From positions 19,168,270 through 19,232,269 of the forward strand of contig CM026426.1 of NCBI GenBank assembly GCA_014871385.1: a DNA stretch of 64,000 nt, given 5' to 3'. The notes under the pieces were generated by a model that ran no database searches, was not told where the DNA came from, and saw only the letters and a list, made by a program, of their open reading frames with translations. Source of the DNA: Ceratodon purpureus. Its lineage: Eukaryota; Streptophyta; Bryopsida; Pseudoditrichales; Ditrichaceae. Positions within the stretch are counted from its first letter, which is position 1. Every line of letters begins with the position of its first letter. Of this stretch, positions 23,435-34,160 are shown in pieces. The position numbers were made by a program, and so were the translations under genes.

Positions 23435-24881
23435 TAGATGCCCACGCTATATTGTGCATAGGACTTTTTTGAGGGTTGCCACCAATGTTATGGTTTAGAA
23501 TACGGGCATTGATTGTAGCCAGGGACTGTAGAACTCCGTCATTGTTTGCTGGCAGCACTCTGAACTAGGGACCGTTCGCGTCCAGACACCTCAGACTTTC
23601 TTCAATTTCAAAACAATTTTTATTTCGAAACTTGGACTTTTTGAAAGAAATGGGATTCTTTAAATTTTACCATTTTTATTTTATTTTTTATTTGCAACTT
23701 TGGAAGAGCATGTAGGCACCAAAGTCAAGTAGAGGAATACGGCCTAGGTTTATGTACCACCTCCCTCAAAAATCTCTTCAGTAGTTTCTACTAGCATAGA
23801 CCGAGATGAAGATCTCTTTAGTGAGGCGACAAGTGAGTTGTAGACTCATGAAAAAACGTACAATATCTGTTGTACGTTCTATGAAGGGCTAGGTGAAGAA
23901 AAGCTGCAAAATTTAGAAAATCATATGGAATAGTATTAATAATAGTGGTTTATGTTGCGTCCACTACGAATTAGTGCTAAGGCAAATCATAGAGTATTTT
24001 CTGTTAATGTATTTTTCACATTGTAGCAAATATTTACATACATTATTTTAATTTATCATAATTATACCTCCTAGGAATGTGATAATCATTTTCAGTGTGT
24101 AACTGAATCTCTTAACTATACTCTATAGAAATGATGTATCGTGAATTGAATGATGCATTTTTTACTCAAGTAAATCTACATACTATCTAGTGGCTCCTTG
24201 ATCATTGAATGAATAGTATAGAATGGATAAAGATTTGTGGATGAAAAATATATTAGGTTAGAACCCGCGCGGGTGCCCTCTTCAACTCCACATTCTTTTT
24301 CTCATTGTCTCCCTGCTCAAGTGTGTACAGTTTGCACTCGTAGGAGCTGTGTGGGTGGGTCTTTCGGATTCAACTAGTGAGTCATTGATTTTACAGTGAA
24401 TGTTCAATGATTTGTTTGTGTGGTATGCGAGTGGAGTCGTCATTCTATTAGATTAAGCAAAGGAGACTATGAACTTTCACTTGTGATTAGATCTAGTCGG
24501 ATTTGAGTGTGTGAACATTTTGAAAGATGTGTTGAATGAAATTAGAATGGGTGATTAAAATACGTGTTCGGCACAGAATAGGGCAAGAAGTAGATGTGAG
24601 TGTGATAGAAATATGCAGTTGGGATTGTAGTCTACTTTAGGTCGTTCATTGGAGTGACAAGTTTTTGGTTTAAATCACACTACTTAAATGTCAATGAACT
24701 AGGTTCTGTGCCGAACAAGCTTTTTGGACTAAGTATGATTAAAAATGTGATGTTCACATGATACAAAGCTTGTGATCATGTCAATGAGATGTCGTTGTTC
24801 AGTGCCAAACGGATAACATACCCATGTTTGACTATGTAGATTTTCGTTACAGATTGTATCCCAAGGGAGCGTGGTAGCAAG

Positions 24882-26703
24882 ATGGCCGACGCATCAAGTG
24901 CAGGCAATACCAATGTCCATGGAGATACATGTACTTCCATTCTCCTTTATTTAATATTCACAAATTATTGAATTGGCAATTGGTAATTGAATTTCCAATG
25001 TTCTGAACCGAACTCCATACATGGTTAGACTTAAATAGTGTGATGATTATGAATGTTTTGAAATTGCATGACGGACATGGTTGAGGATGGGCATAAGACT
25101 GCAAGCCCTATTGAGCTAACACAAGGAATTCAAGGTATCTAATCCTTGATCATTAGGTAATTTCCTTGGTATCATTTGTTTCCTTAAGTAAAATGAATCT
25201 ACCTCCACAGATGTTCATGTTTAAGCAGTTGCAAGAAATGATGCAGAAGGATCAGAAAATGACGACTAGGCCAAAAATCACAAAGAAGCCAATACGGGTA
25301 CTTTACTAATCCTATGACCACATCACCATTTGATTATAAGCATATAAATTAGATGGATATATCAGTGCCTTTGCTTGATCTCAAGTTCCTCGTTCTGTGC
25401 CAAATGACCTATCTGATTGAAACTGATGCTGCTCAATCGCTATTGTCACGAGGAAGACAACGATAATAATTTGGGAATGGACGGAGATGATGGTAATGAG
25501 GGTGAGGACATGATTGAAGATGGAATCAGTGAAGATGACGCATCCGATCAAATTGAAGTCCCTGCTCAAGATGAGAATATTGATGAAGACGAAGTACTTG
25601 AGTTCGGACTGGAGATGACTAAAGCCAATTTGGATGCTATGGAGGAGGACGACTTGATCGTTGCTCACAAGACGACAAGGATCAATTCAATCCAAATACA
25701 AAAGCGCTAAGAGATTTTCAAGGGGGGGAAGTCTCATATTGACATACCGCTTTGTGCAATGCGGAAGCTGCAAGTGGTTCGTTTGGCGCTTGAAAATGAT
25801 ATCATAAAAATGCAAGCGGATTTCATACATGGCTATCAATAGGGGGCTACAACTTTCTATGTTTCCACCACTAATTTTGAAGGCCATGAGAAGATGGTCA
25901 TCCAAGAAGAGCCATAAAAATGGAGTCCACATTGGCAGAGAAGAGATTTGGAGTTTGAAGAGTTCCTAAAAAGCGACAACGAACTTTGTGAGCTGTCCAA
26001 CAAGTTTTTTATGTGTGGGATGGCAACCATTGTTTGGTTGCCTAGTATGATTTTATCAAAAAAATTCATCGTAAGGAGTATGATTGGCATTTCAGGGTGT
26101 GATCGATTATCCTACGCTCAAAGAACAACGTTACAGATGTTCTCAATGCTATGCACGACATCAACAAATCCAACAATAACTCACATGTCAAACAGAACAC
26201 AGTTCACACACTTCACCGAATTCAAAAACTTGGATCCTTGCCCATTGAGCAGTTTTGGAAATTCCTGGCCCTAGAGGAGATGTATGTGGCAATGAAAGGA
26301 TTCGGATGTTCCTCCTAAGAAAAAGCCGTCCAAGAGCAAAGTTCTTAGACTTGATTCATTGTGTAAGCATGCCTTACGTTTCAAATTGTATTCCATGGTC
26401 AGTTTTTATGAAAGTAACGTGTATATTCAATGAGTCTCGACATTTGAATATGTTGTGTAACATGAAATCACCGAGGTATGAGATGAAGGCCAACGGAAAT
26501 ACAAAGAGGAGACACTTAGGCAAAGGCGCGTTGCAAATGGTTTGCTGAAGGCAATTAACGGCGCGATGGACGCCAAGAGGAAGACATTGTCTGCTGCGTT
26601 CACAAAATTCCTATCAATTTCAAACCCAACAAATTGGAAACACTTCTTAACCGAAGTATGGTTAAATCAACATTTTCTTCCTTGTGTGCCACATGTATCA
26701 TGA
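24882..26703 (+). pseudogene. ParB-like gene copy E, 5' half and next exon part, unit copy 3
   Basis: The only one of the three 5' halves that still continues into original sequence. Around 26,500-26,690 one frame reads RRVANGLLKAINGAMDAKRK and then TLSAAFTKF...SNPTNWKHFLTE. This aligns with the element C exon 5 segment HGVWKAMETAVQKC...KTIRGKNFDKLVAVANP...FEKE. The junction at GAMD therefore lies inside a genuine exon. Upstream, the ParB-like box NKFFYVWDGNH is at about 26,005-26,040. The frame ends at TGA 26,701-26,703, and the same upstream stops as in the other copies apply. This is the best anchor for locating the ancestral gene. Confidence 0.55.
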
Positions 26704-26750
26704 AGATTAGAATTTTGAGCATAATGTATCTTAAGATATGCATTACAAAT

Positions 26751-26851
26751 GCCGTTCGGTACCAAACGGCATAGATATGAAGCGACATCGTTGGCATTTG
26801 GTACCAAACATGTTTTCTTTTAGGCAAGGTAGATGTTGTTCAGTACCAAAG
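26751..26851. repeat. E-family palindromes downstream of the array (3 copies)
   Basis: 26,751-26,770 reads GCCGTTCGGTACCAAACGGC, a 20-bp palindrome with one mismatched pair. 26,796-26,810 carries ATTTGGTACCAAAC and 26,838-26,851 GTTCAGTACCAAAG. The last two lie in a short tandem repeat that shares GATGTTTTCTTTTA and AGATGTTGTT. They fall between the two halves of gene copy E, where an enlarged intron would be. Confidence 0.7.
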
Positions 26852-26899
26852 ATGTTTTCTTTTAAGCAAGATAGATGTTGTTTAATGATCATCCTACCT

Positions 26900-28200
26900 C
26901 TCCTTCCCCAACCTCTTCCTTCCCTTCCCTCTAATGGCTACCCATTAACTAGAAGAGAAATTGCAAGTCGAGGACCCCAGCCAGCCAGCTTGTGCCCGTG
27001 CTTGCAATCGAAACGAGCCATGAGTGAAGTCATGAGTAAACAATGACGTCGTTGTGCGGAAGTCAAAAGTGAGTTGAATGTACCCAAGTGCATATGACCC
27101 TTCCTATCACTATATATGGCTTGAGCACAACTACCAAATTACTCTTGACTAGCCCGTTCGGATGCTAAGCTACTGAGTGAAAGCCGTCATATTGCATTTA
27201 TTGATAGATTTGAATCTTGTATTAAGATGGTTTAGAATGCAGTTTACTTAGGGCAAAGTGATGATACTTATCAACTGCATATAGACGCTGAGGCTAAGGC
27301 ACTTTAGCCGAGAGCTGTTACTACAGCTGTTGCTTTATCGGGTAGTACTAAGTTTATGATATCAATTAAGTTCTCTCATGTTAACTAGGGATTTAAGGTA
27401 GTAGAATAGAGGAGCAGTAAAACTGTAGGGGAGCAAAAAAACTGCAGTTACTAAGCAAAAAAACTGCAGTAACTCTGTTTTGGATGAACTGTCACTTTTG
27501 GATGAAAACTGTCGGATGGATGGAAATCTGGTGGTTGGATGAAGTCTGGTGGTCGGATGAAAACTGTTAGGGTTTAGGGTGGCGGCTAGGGTTTTTGAGG
27601 TGACGGCTAGGGTTTTGGGTGGGGTTGTGAGGGAGGGGGCTGCGAAGCTCATTCTCTCTCTCTCCCCTTGGGAATTTTCTTTGGAGCTCTCAGATTTTAG
27701 TGTGTAGGATGTGTTGTAGGATTGTAGGAGAGTTGCTGCTAGGACAGTTTTGAGGATCCTGGAGGGTCCAGGGATTGCACAAGTAGGGAGCAGTATGATG
27801 TACTGATTTACAGTGAGTAAAGGACAGGAATTGATTACATTTGTGTGTACATGCTTAGATTTGCAGTAACGAGTGGTTGAAGGACCAGATTGGTTAATTC
27901 ACTTGGTGGGTATAGTAGATCTGGTGTTTAAATGAGTGGGTATTGTAGATTAGACCAAGGAGAGTAGGAATATGTATCAGATCTGAGGATATACCTCCAG
28001 AATTTTCGTAGATCTAGGTGGACAGTTTCAGATCTAGGGCAGGATTTGGGGCAGTTTCAGGGGGACAGTACAGTAGTTTTCACAGGATTTCGGAGAGTTT
28101 TAGGACAGTATTTATTTTTGAAGGAGTAGGTAAAAATACTCCTTTCACATCTCATTAAGTAGAGGGAACACTTTATTTGTTTCAACTAGCACTATTTTAT
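26900..28200. other. Intervening sequence between halves of gene copy E
   Basis: No supported gene. 27,560-27,640 contains several TAGGGTTT-type telomere-like motifs in a TTTTGGGTGG context. The short minus frame at 27,362-27,652 is made of them. The rest looks non-coding and may be the enlarged intron of copy E. Confidence 0.35.
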
Positions 28201-28211
28201 TCGTGATGTAG

Positions 28212-28505
28212 ATGAGTAGTTTAGTAACACGAGCACAGGAAATTTGCAAGCTCAACTTCACCACCTCCAAAGTCAATGCGTCGAAGTTGATAATTCCAGC
28301 ACAAGTGGTATTTGGCGATTCCATAGTCGATGCAAGCACCAATAACTACCTGCACACCATTATCAAGTCTGATTTTGTGCCGTATGGTATGAATTTTGAA
28401 GGCCATGTACCCACGGGCCGCTTCAGTAATAGATTGCTGACCACGGACTTCACAAAGTCAAGGGTGTTTGATACCGGACAGGTTAGTTCTCAACCTAAGA
28501 AATAG
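28212..28505 (+). pseudogene. GDSL esterase/lipase 5' fragment
   Basis: The frame contains IPAQVVFGDSIVDASTNNYL and then FVPYGMNFEGHVPTGRFSN. These match the conserved N-terminal block of plant GDSL-type esterase/lipases: the FGDS nucleophile block, the D-x-x-NNNY stretch and PYG...PTGRFSNG. Full plant members are about 350 residues with further blocks carrying the catalytic Asp and His; here only roughly the first 70 residues of the domain are present and the frame then ends. It lies between the two halves of gene copy E and is most simply a captured exon fragment of a host gene. The plant-type sequence supports the taxonomic reading of the window. Confidence 0.75.
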
Positions 28506-28713
28506 TGTTTGATACCGAATGGGTTAGTATTGTTCGTTTGTCGTTAAAGTGAAGTCAAGTCCTAACCTACTCGCGCAACAATATAATAGTTACATTGCAA
28601 GTTGTTAATGTTGAGTTTTGGAAAGGGTTTTGTATTTTTCTTGGGCTTATTTGTGTCTTGACTTGTTAGAATATCATCACTATTTACTTACACTAAGTCG
28701 GCCTTTTCTTTAC

Positions 28714-29166
28714 TATGCAGATTGCAAAGCATCGGTCCGCGAATTTGACACCAAAGATGACTACCGAAAAATTACAAAATTTGGCATCTTCTTACATTAC
28801 ATCCAGAGAGAATGAGGCAATTCTGAAAATCTGGAACTCGTCGAAGTTTGAGAGGAAGATCAAAAAATTCCCTCTTGTCCCTTTCAATGACAATGTGTTC
28901 AACACCTACCTTCATAAGTATGTCTTCCGGCATCAGTTGAAGGAGAATTCTTTGGAATTCTACAAAGCCATCATGAGTAATTATCCTACATCAAACACCA
29001 TTCCAAATCAACATTTTCAGAAGTATATTGAGACCAATAGGATCAGACAATGGGATTATGCGTTTAATAAACATATTCTCAACAAGGAGATAATCAAGTT
29101 AGCATAGCGAGGGACTCCTAATCAACCTCATGGTGAACCCACCATGAATCGCCTCGTCTACAGGTA
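28714..29166 (+). pseudogene. ParB-like gene copy E, central exon (3' half)
   Basis: An acceptor (TATGCAG) precedes the exon. MTTEKLQNLASSYI...EAILKIWN...KKFPLVPFND...TYLHKYVF aligns with the element C gene segment LTLDRLHKIATT...KWLKWWN...KFPADRPMKD...WLHTASLW. A TAG at 29,105-29,107 interrupts an otherwise continuous frame that goes on RGTPNQPHGEPTMNRLVYR and ends at a donor (ACAG|GTATGC). The C gene has the same exon end (GGKMVGKRLLYR|GTATCA), so the intron position is conserved. This shows that 28.7-29.2 kb is the continuation of the gene whose 5' half was triplicated. Confidence 0.6.
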
Positions 29167-29269
29167 TGCATTTTCCAAGCTTTGTTGTTTGTTATTGACA
29201 TGTTTCAAAATGCTTAGGAAATTGTAGTTTATTGTCAATGTTAACAGACTCACATTGTTATATTTTTCC

Positions 29270-29391
29270 TTGAAAATATCGGACAAATATCCTTCAAGCG
29301 GAAGGAGTTGTACCAGAGGGGTGAGAGTACACTAGAGATAGTGCAATTTTGGCAAAACTCCACTGTACCATTGGGACCTTTGAGTACTTAA
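29270..29391 (+). pseudogene. ParB-like gene copy E, following exon remnant
   Basis: FKRKELYQRGESTLEIVQ aligns with YLRNELVHKGALGAWAMP at the start of element C exon 8. The usual acceptor AG is not clear. The frame ends at TAA 29,389-29,391. It is a short remnant, and no downstream methyltransferase-like part could be aligned. Confidence 0.45.
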
Positions 29392-29493
29392 GTGTACAAT
29401 AAGTACTCTGATTCACTCAATCTGAGCCGTTCAATTTCCATGGAAGAGGAGGGGTGCGGCAATGTAGATGGGCCAATCAGGATAGCGTGCTCT

Positions 29494-29758
29494 AACACTA
29501 GGGATTCCCTTTGATGTAGATCCATATGGGCCAGCTGTTCTCGATTTGACATGTGGCAAAATTCAAATACACGGGCTGGCGGGAGTTGATGTCCAGCCTC
29601 GGCGGCAGGATCTACACTTTATTAAATCACACAGCATCCTAGCGTCTCCAGACAACGTTGCACAGATTGGTCATTTGATTACCATCATCCATGTAATGTA
29701 GAATCATCCTGCTCCTGAGAACTGTGTATTTGTTAAGCGTCTGAAAGTTATGGAGTAA
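29494..29758 (+). pseudogene. Coding-like remnant of unknown family
   Basis: An open frame reads IPFDVDPYGPAVLDLTCGKI and continues with HFIKSHSILASPDNVAQIGH. A TAG at 29,699-29,701 interrupts it before NHPAPENCVFVKRLKVME and a TAA at 29,756-29,758. Residue composition looks coding. It may be a later part of copy E, but it does not align convincingly with the B or C genes. Confidence 0.3.
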
Positions 29759-29993
29759 GGGGTATTTAAGTAATTATGGACAAAACGCTCAATTATGGAC
29801 TACTTTGCATCATCAGTAGACGTCCAATTCATGTGTTATCCCTCAAATTTAAAGACAAAGATGTCAAATATTTATGAAAAAATGCATTCCGCTTACAAGG
29901 GATAAAATCATTTGAGTGAATTCTACTATAATGTTGAATAGAGGACATCCAAGTCCCACTGTCATGGCCAAATCTCTCGGCGAGTGGCTGACT

Positions 29994-30410
29994 GAGAACC
30001 CTAAACCCTAGAAACCCTAAATCCTAGAAACCCTATCCGCTGAAATCTATCTATTCTAATAAAAGGAAATACTTGCTCTGCAAATTGTGGATCTGTGAAG
30101 TGAAGCGGGTGAAGGAAAGATCGTCGTCGACCCGCTGAGTGGACACGACTGCCAGGCATCTCACATTAGGGTGTCCGTCTGTGAGGACTCCGGAGTCGTC
30201 GTTTAGAATGAACAGTATTCACGGTCACAACGAATGGAAGTCCTTTCTAGTCGGCTGGCTGTCGACTAGGAGAGCCAACGTCTTCCTCATTGAACCGACC
30301 TCTGGAATTTGAAGTACATATAAAAATGATGAGTAAATAAAGTCACATAGTGATGCATTAAAAATACATCAGGAAGAAAAGTAACTACCCATATGGTTTA
30401 GGGTTTAGGG
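29994..30410. repeat. Telomere-like motifs in opposite orientations
   Basis: 29,994-30,040 has several CCCTAAA/CCCTAGAA motifs. About 30,397-30,410 carries TTTAGGGTTTAGGG on the same strand, so the two clusters are inverted about 360 bp apart. They precede the first B-family palindromes and could mark the left edge of element B. No gene is supported between 29,760 and 30,900. Confidence 0.45.
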
Positions 30411-30713
30411 TGTTCGCCTAAAAGAGCGTTCAAAGGAGACAATGCCTGGTCCTAACATTAGAAATTGGGATAAGTTGTCATATGATAAATTGTACTCTTC
30501 AAAAGTAGACCATATTAGGAGAAGTACACAATATTGGTTAATTGCGCTTAGATAAATATCTGCAAAAGACGATAAGTTATATCTACTTTGGTTAGTCCGA
30601 GTTAAGGTGGTCTTGGTCAGCTACCTGCCGACTAGGAGAGTATGCGCTAGTAGGCTAGCTGCGGCTAGCTGCAGATAGTTAAGCTAGTCCTAGTCGGCTA
30701 CCAGCCAAGTAGG
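30247..30713. repeat. Diverged B-family palindromes at left of element B (3 copies)
   Basis: 30,247-30,269 reads CTAGTCG, nine bases, CGACTAG. Weaker relatives lie at 30,615-30,635 and 30,690-30,713. All are followed by AGGAGAG. The core (AGTCGGCTGGCTGTCGACT) is a variant of the element B motif CGTCGGCTGCCCGCCGACG. They sit just upstream of the accessory gene at 30,906. Confidence 0.55.
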
Positions 30714-30905
30714 AGAGTAGGGGCTACTAGACTAGGTCCACGTTGGCAACTAGTCGTCCAGAAAACCCTAGAGAAGTGGATTACTAGAACGTTTACCAGT
30801 ATACTAGACGAACTCCAACCGGATACTGTAGAAGAAGGTCGCATACTGTAGAAGTTAGTCACAAACTGTAGAAGTTAGTCGCATATTGTCAAATATTTTG
30901 TCGTT

Positions 30906-31311
30906 ATGGGGAGGCGGGGTAGCAATGTGTGGTATCCGCAGTATCAGAAGACACCTGCTGACGTCGAGGAGCTCCGGCCATGGTTTAGGGCGGTGGTCGC
31001 CCGTTCTCGCAACACAGCTATTCCTGCGTTCAAACACATCAGTGAGATTCTGCAGCCAGGTGCGGAGTGGACCGTGGTTTTGGAGTATTGCTCACACCAT
31101 AGAGTTGCTGGAGATCTCTGACGCATCCGGCATCGCCTTCCCACTGACATTCGAGGAGTCCGAGGAGTCCGGGAGTGTTGGCAGCGTTCACTTTAGCCAC
31201 ACAGGGGAAGTGTCAACGCAAACCATGTCAACTGCAGGGTGGCTCCGCCTTGTTGACGAAGCTTACGACATCTCGGAGGGTGCTGGAAGTTGGTGCTCTG
31301 GCCAAGATTAG
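30906..31311 (+). pseudogene. Accessory gene of element B (frameshifted)
   Basis: The first frame (ATG 30,906) reads ...TPADVEELRPWFRAVVARSR and ...IPAFKHISEIL...AEWTVV. The homologous gene in element C (41,720-42,082) has ...PASYEELRPWLVEVERARKR and ...IPPFRHIGRLR...EWRWTV. After about 31,090 the similarity moves to another frame (HTIELLEISDASGIAFPLT against CTIEMVKIMTESLIPYPLT). A one-base frameshift therefore breaks this copy; the second frame ends at 31,311. No known domain. The gene lies tail-to-tail with the transposase-like gene in both elements, so it is a shared accessory gene of unknown function. Confidence 0.55.
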
Positions 31312-31740
31312 TGGTGCGGAGGGAACGCAAGCCCGCAGTCCACGTATTCGTCTTTTAAATCCGTGCAACCATCCGTCGATACTGGGTGTAGTGTTGTCCG
31401 AGCGAAATCTACTGCGAAGGACTGATCGCTGCATGGCGTTGGCGACCATATGCGGCTTTTCTCCATGTTCAAAGGCTTTAGTGTGAATTATTGTGTGTTA
31501 AAATTGTCCAGCTCGTTTTCAATAGAGCTGCTTCACACACTCGGATAGTTGTAGAATTCATGGTTAGCATTTGTTACTGAGGCTTTAGGAGTAGTGGCAT
31601 CTCTGATGTATACACAATACAAAGTAACATGTAAAGGGCGGAACACTACCGTTGTACTTCGATAAGAATATAATGAAATGGATAAATATTTTTTCCCAGT
31701 TTCTCAAAGCGCATAGTGGTTCTACCAATGTTGTGGAAAG

Positions 31741-32080
31741 CGTCGGCGGGCAGCCGACTAGTGTAACAGTGTCCACCGTAAAAATCATAGGCCATACAAT
31801 ATAGACCAGCCTCACAAAGTCACCGATCATGATGCTTATCTAGTATGGTTAGAGGCATCGGCGGACACCCGACGACCACCGAAGAAGGAAAAGTAAGGCA
31901 TCAGAACAACAAATAGAAGACAAAGCGTAATACATTACTAGTATTGGGTCTATGGTAAAATACAATTCTTATTCGAAGGAATCACAGTGTTTACAATATT
32001 CAACTATAACGTTTACAGAGGAAACCATCACAACCTAAGTCTTCTACAGCTAAGATCACAATCGTCGGCGGGCAGCCGAC
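31741..32080. repeat. B-family palindromes downstream of transposase-like gene B
   Basis: 31,741-31,758 and 32,063-32,080 both read CGTCGGCGGGCAGCCGAC. A decayed copy (CATCGGCGGACACCCGACG) lies near 31,856-31,874. The copy at 32,063-32,080 abuts the stop codon of the minus-strand gene, whose TAG occupies 32,080-32,082. No gene is supported between 31,490 and 32,080. Confidence 0.8.
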
Positions 32081-34142
32081 TAGTCTTCCTCCTCGTCATT
32101 CCAGTTCATCGAGATTCCATGCGATTTGAAGTTTGCCATGGCAGCGTTGACAACATCTTCGGGTATTAGATGGGACTTTGGGGGGCCCTCATGCGTAGTT
32201 TTCTTGGTCCTATGAGTGTATACAACGGATTTACACTCCACCCACTCCGCAAGAGTCAACTCCCTTTCCCACCGTCTTGTCCAGCACTCTCTCGCAACTT
32301 TCTTCTTACCTTCCTTCTTGCCCTTCATCGGAGTCCACCATTCAACCTTGAACTTACCGTAATTAGGACCAGGCTCTGTTATAATAGGCTCTATCGCCCT
32401 ACCCATCCAAATGGGTAGGTGGTCTTCCTTACACGGACGACGTAACACCCAATAGCCACGTAACACGTCACGATATGGGTTAAACACAGACTTCCGCCTA
32501 GAGTTTTTCGGACCGCAAAAAGGATAAGGCTCCACCTCATCCTCGTCACCGGGACGAATATCTGGATCCGGTATATATTCGTCCTCTGCATCGAATGTGG
32601 TGACGTGGTCCCACTTCCAGTCTGAGATAGGCCAGAATCCTTCCTGTAAGGTGGCGGAATTGGTGGGCAGTGGCTCGTTGACCTCCTTTAAAATTCGCTC
32701 CCAATACAGTACATGTCTTGGTAACATGTCTTGTGCGTATTTCTTATCCCGAGCCATGCCAATTCTCCAGTACTCAATGTACTTAGATAATCCACTTTTA
32801 ATGAAATTTCTCTTCTCTGAACACTCCGCTGCTCGTGCCACCTCTTTATCCGCGTTCCTCTTGCCCTCATCGACTTCAACACTGCCCCATAAGTGCTTAT
32901 GAGGAACCGGTTTGGGACCAGCGATGGGCAAACGTTGTTTACCTTCTTTGTCTGCCCTCCACATTTTCACGGGTTTGCCAGGTGGAAGCCATGACGGATC
33001 AGTAGCCCGCTTCTTGTACCTCATCACGGGCCACCCCGCATCCTCCCCATCCTCCACTACATAAAACTTAAAAAGATGCATTTCACTGTGACCTTCTATC
33101 GCATTACCTCCGTCGTGATGAAAATCAGCAACATAACTTTTGAAGTCTGCCACTTCCTGAACAACCTCTGGAATAAAGGCAACTGTCTTCTGAGAATCCA
33201 TGAATGCCTTCATAAGGTCGGCAAGGCAGTATGTGTTCTTTCGCTTAATGAGTTTCGACAGGTGACTGAAGTGGGCGTCGATGTCCTCATGTGTGTGTCC
33301 CACAATCAGGAAACCAACTGTAACTTCCTTGAATATTCGCCTCGCGGTCAGCAACGAGCAGAATGCTAGAAGAAACCGGTTCTTGTTGTCCTTCGCTGAA
33401 TTGTCAAGCTGGAGATACAACTTCTTCGGCAAAGGAACAGCAGGCCTACCAGGCAGAGGCGGAGTGACTTGTTCGACTCTAGAGGGTGGAACTGAGGGGA
33501 TGCAACGTGACGATCCATGCATTAGCGCTTCAAAGAATTCATTCTGTGGCGGAGCCTCGAAGAGTGCTTTTGACTCCCGGACAGGTAGTCTCTCCAAGGC
33601 ACGGAATACCCTGCACAACGAGGAGATTGTGAAATTTGGGTCTCCTGGCTACAGGGCAGTTGCATAGTGTGCGTAGGCGCCATCTCTGTGACCGTGAGTC
33701 AGCATTCCAGTACAGGAAATTGGAATTTGACCAAGCCCTGCCGTAGCCTTCGTGATACGTTGCATCCGCGGGATTGCTGTTTTCGATGTGTCCATCTTAT
33801 CGTGTATGATGCATAGGAACTCAGTAGGACTCTGTATAGATTGGGTTGTCCATCCGTAATAAATGTTGCGACAAGCTCGCTGATAGTTCAAATGCCTGGT
33901 CCTATCCTCTATCAAGCTCTGCCACTCGTCCGACCCTCTAGGATACTTGGCAATGAGTTCAACGAGGAAGTCACACTCAGTGCACTTGGAGAAATTACTT
34001 CCTACCGCCTTGACCTCAACGTTGCGGAAGTACTCCTTCGTCATGCGACTAACAGAGGAGTGCGAAATCGGCTTCGCGTTGCAGTGCTCATTGACCTCAA
34101 TAACACAGAGTGAGGCCGATCAGTTGGCAAGTTTGTCATCCA

Positions 34143-34160
34143 GTCGGCGGGCAGCCGACG
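34143..34160. repeat. B palindrome inside intron of transposase-like gene
   Basis: GTCGGCGGGCAGCCGACG within the 125-bp intron (34,096-34,220) of the minus-strand gene. It is one of several introns in element B that hold exactly one copy. Confidence 0.85.

Larger units (their letters stand above)
11660..26571. repeat. Head-to-tail triplication, 4.97-kb unit
   Basis: Three copies in direct orientation: 11,660-16,628 (4969 bp), 16,629-21,598 (4970 bp) and 21,599-26,568 (4970 bp). I found only two differences. There is one missing C at about 13,027-13,029 in copy 1 (CCC instead of CCCC) and an A instead of G at 26,523 in copy 3. The left boundary reads GGT|GACTAC, the internal junctions GATG|GACTAC and the right boundary GATG|GACGCC. 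The two original breakpoints therefore share only the three bases GAC, which suggests microhomology-mediated duplication followed by expansion. The array is about 14.9 kb, 23 per cent of the window. Such near-identity means very recent origin, homogenisation, or an assembly duplication. Confidence 0.92.
21599..26571. repeat. Tandem unit copy 3
   Basis: Third copy of the unit. Its right end runs without interruption into the original downstream sequence (GATGGACGCCAAG...). This is therefore the copy that still adjoins the rest of gene E. One substitution (A at 26,523) distinguishes it. Confidence 0.92.

Noticed and set aside
31585..31830. Minus-strand 81-codon ORF
   Set aside because: Contains a translated B palindrome (VGCPPT) but no other coding signal; it lies in the spacer after the accessory gene.
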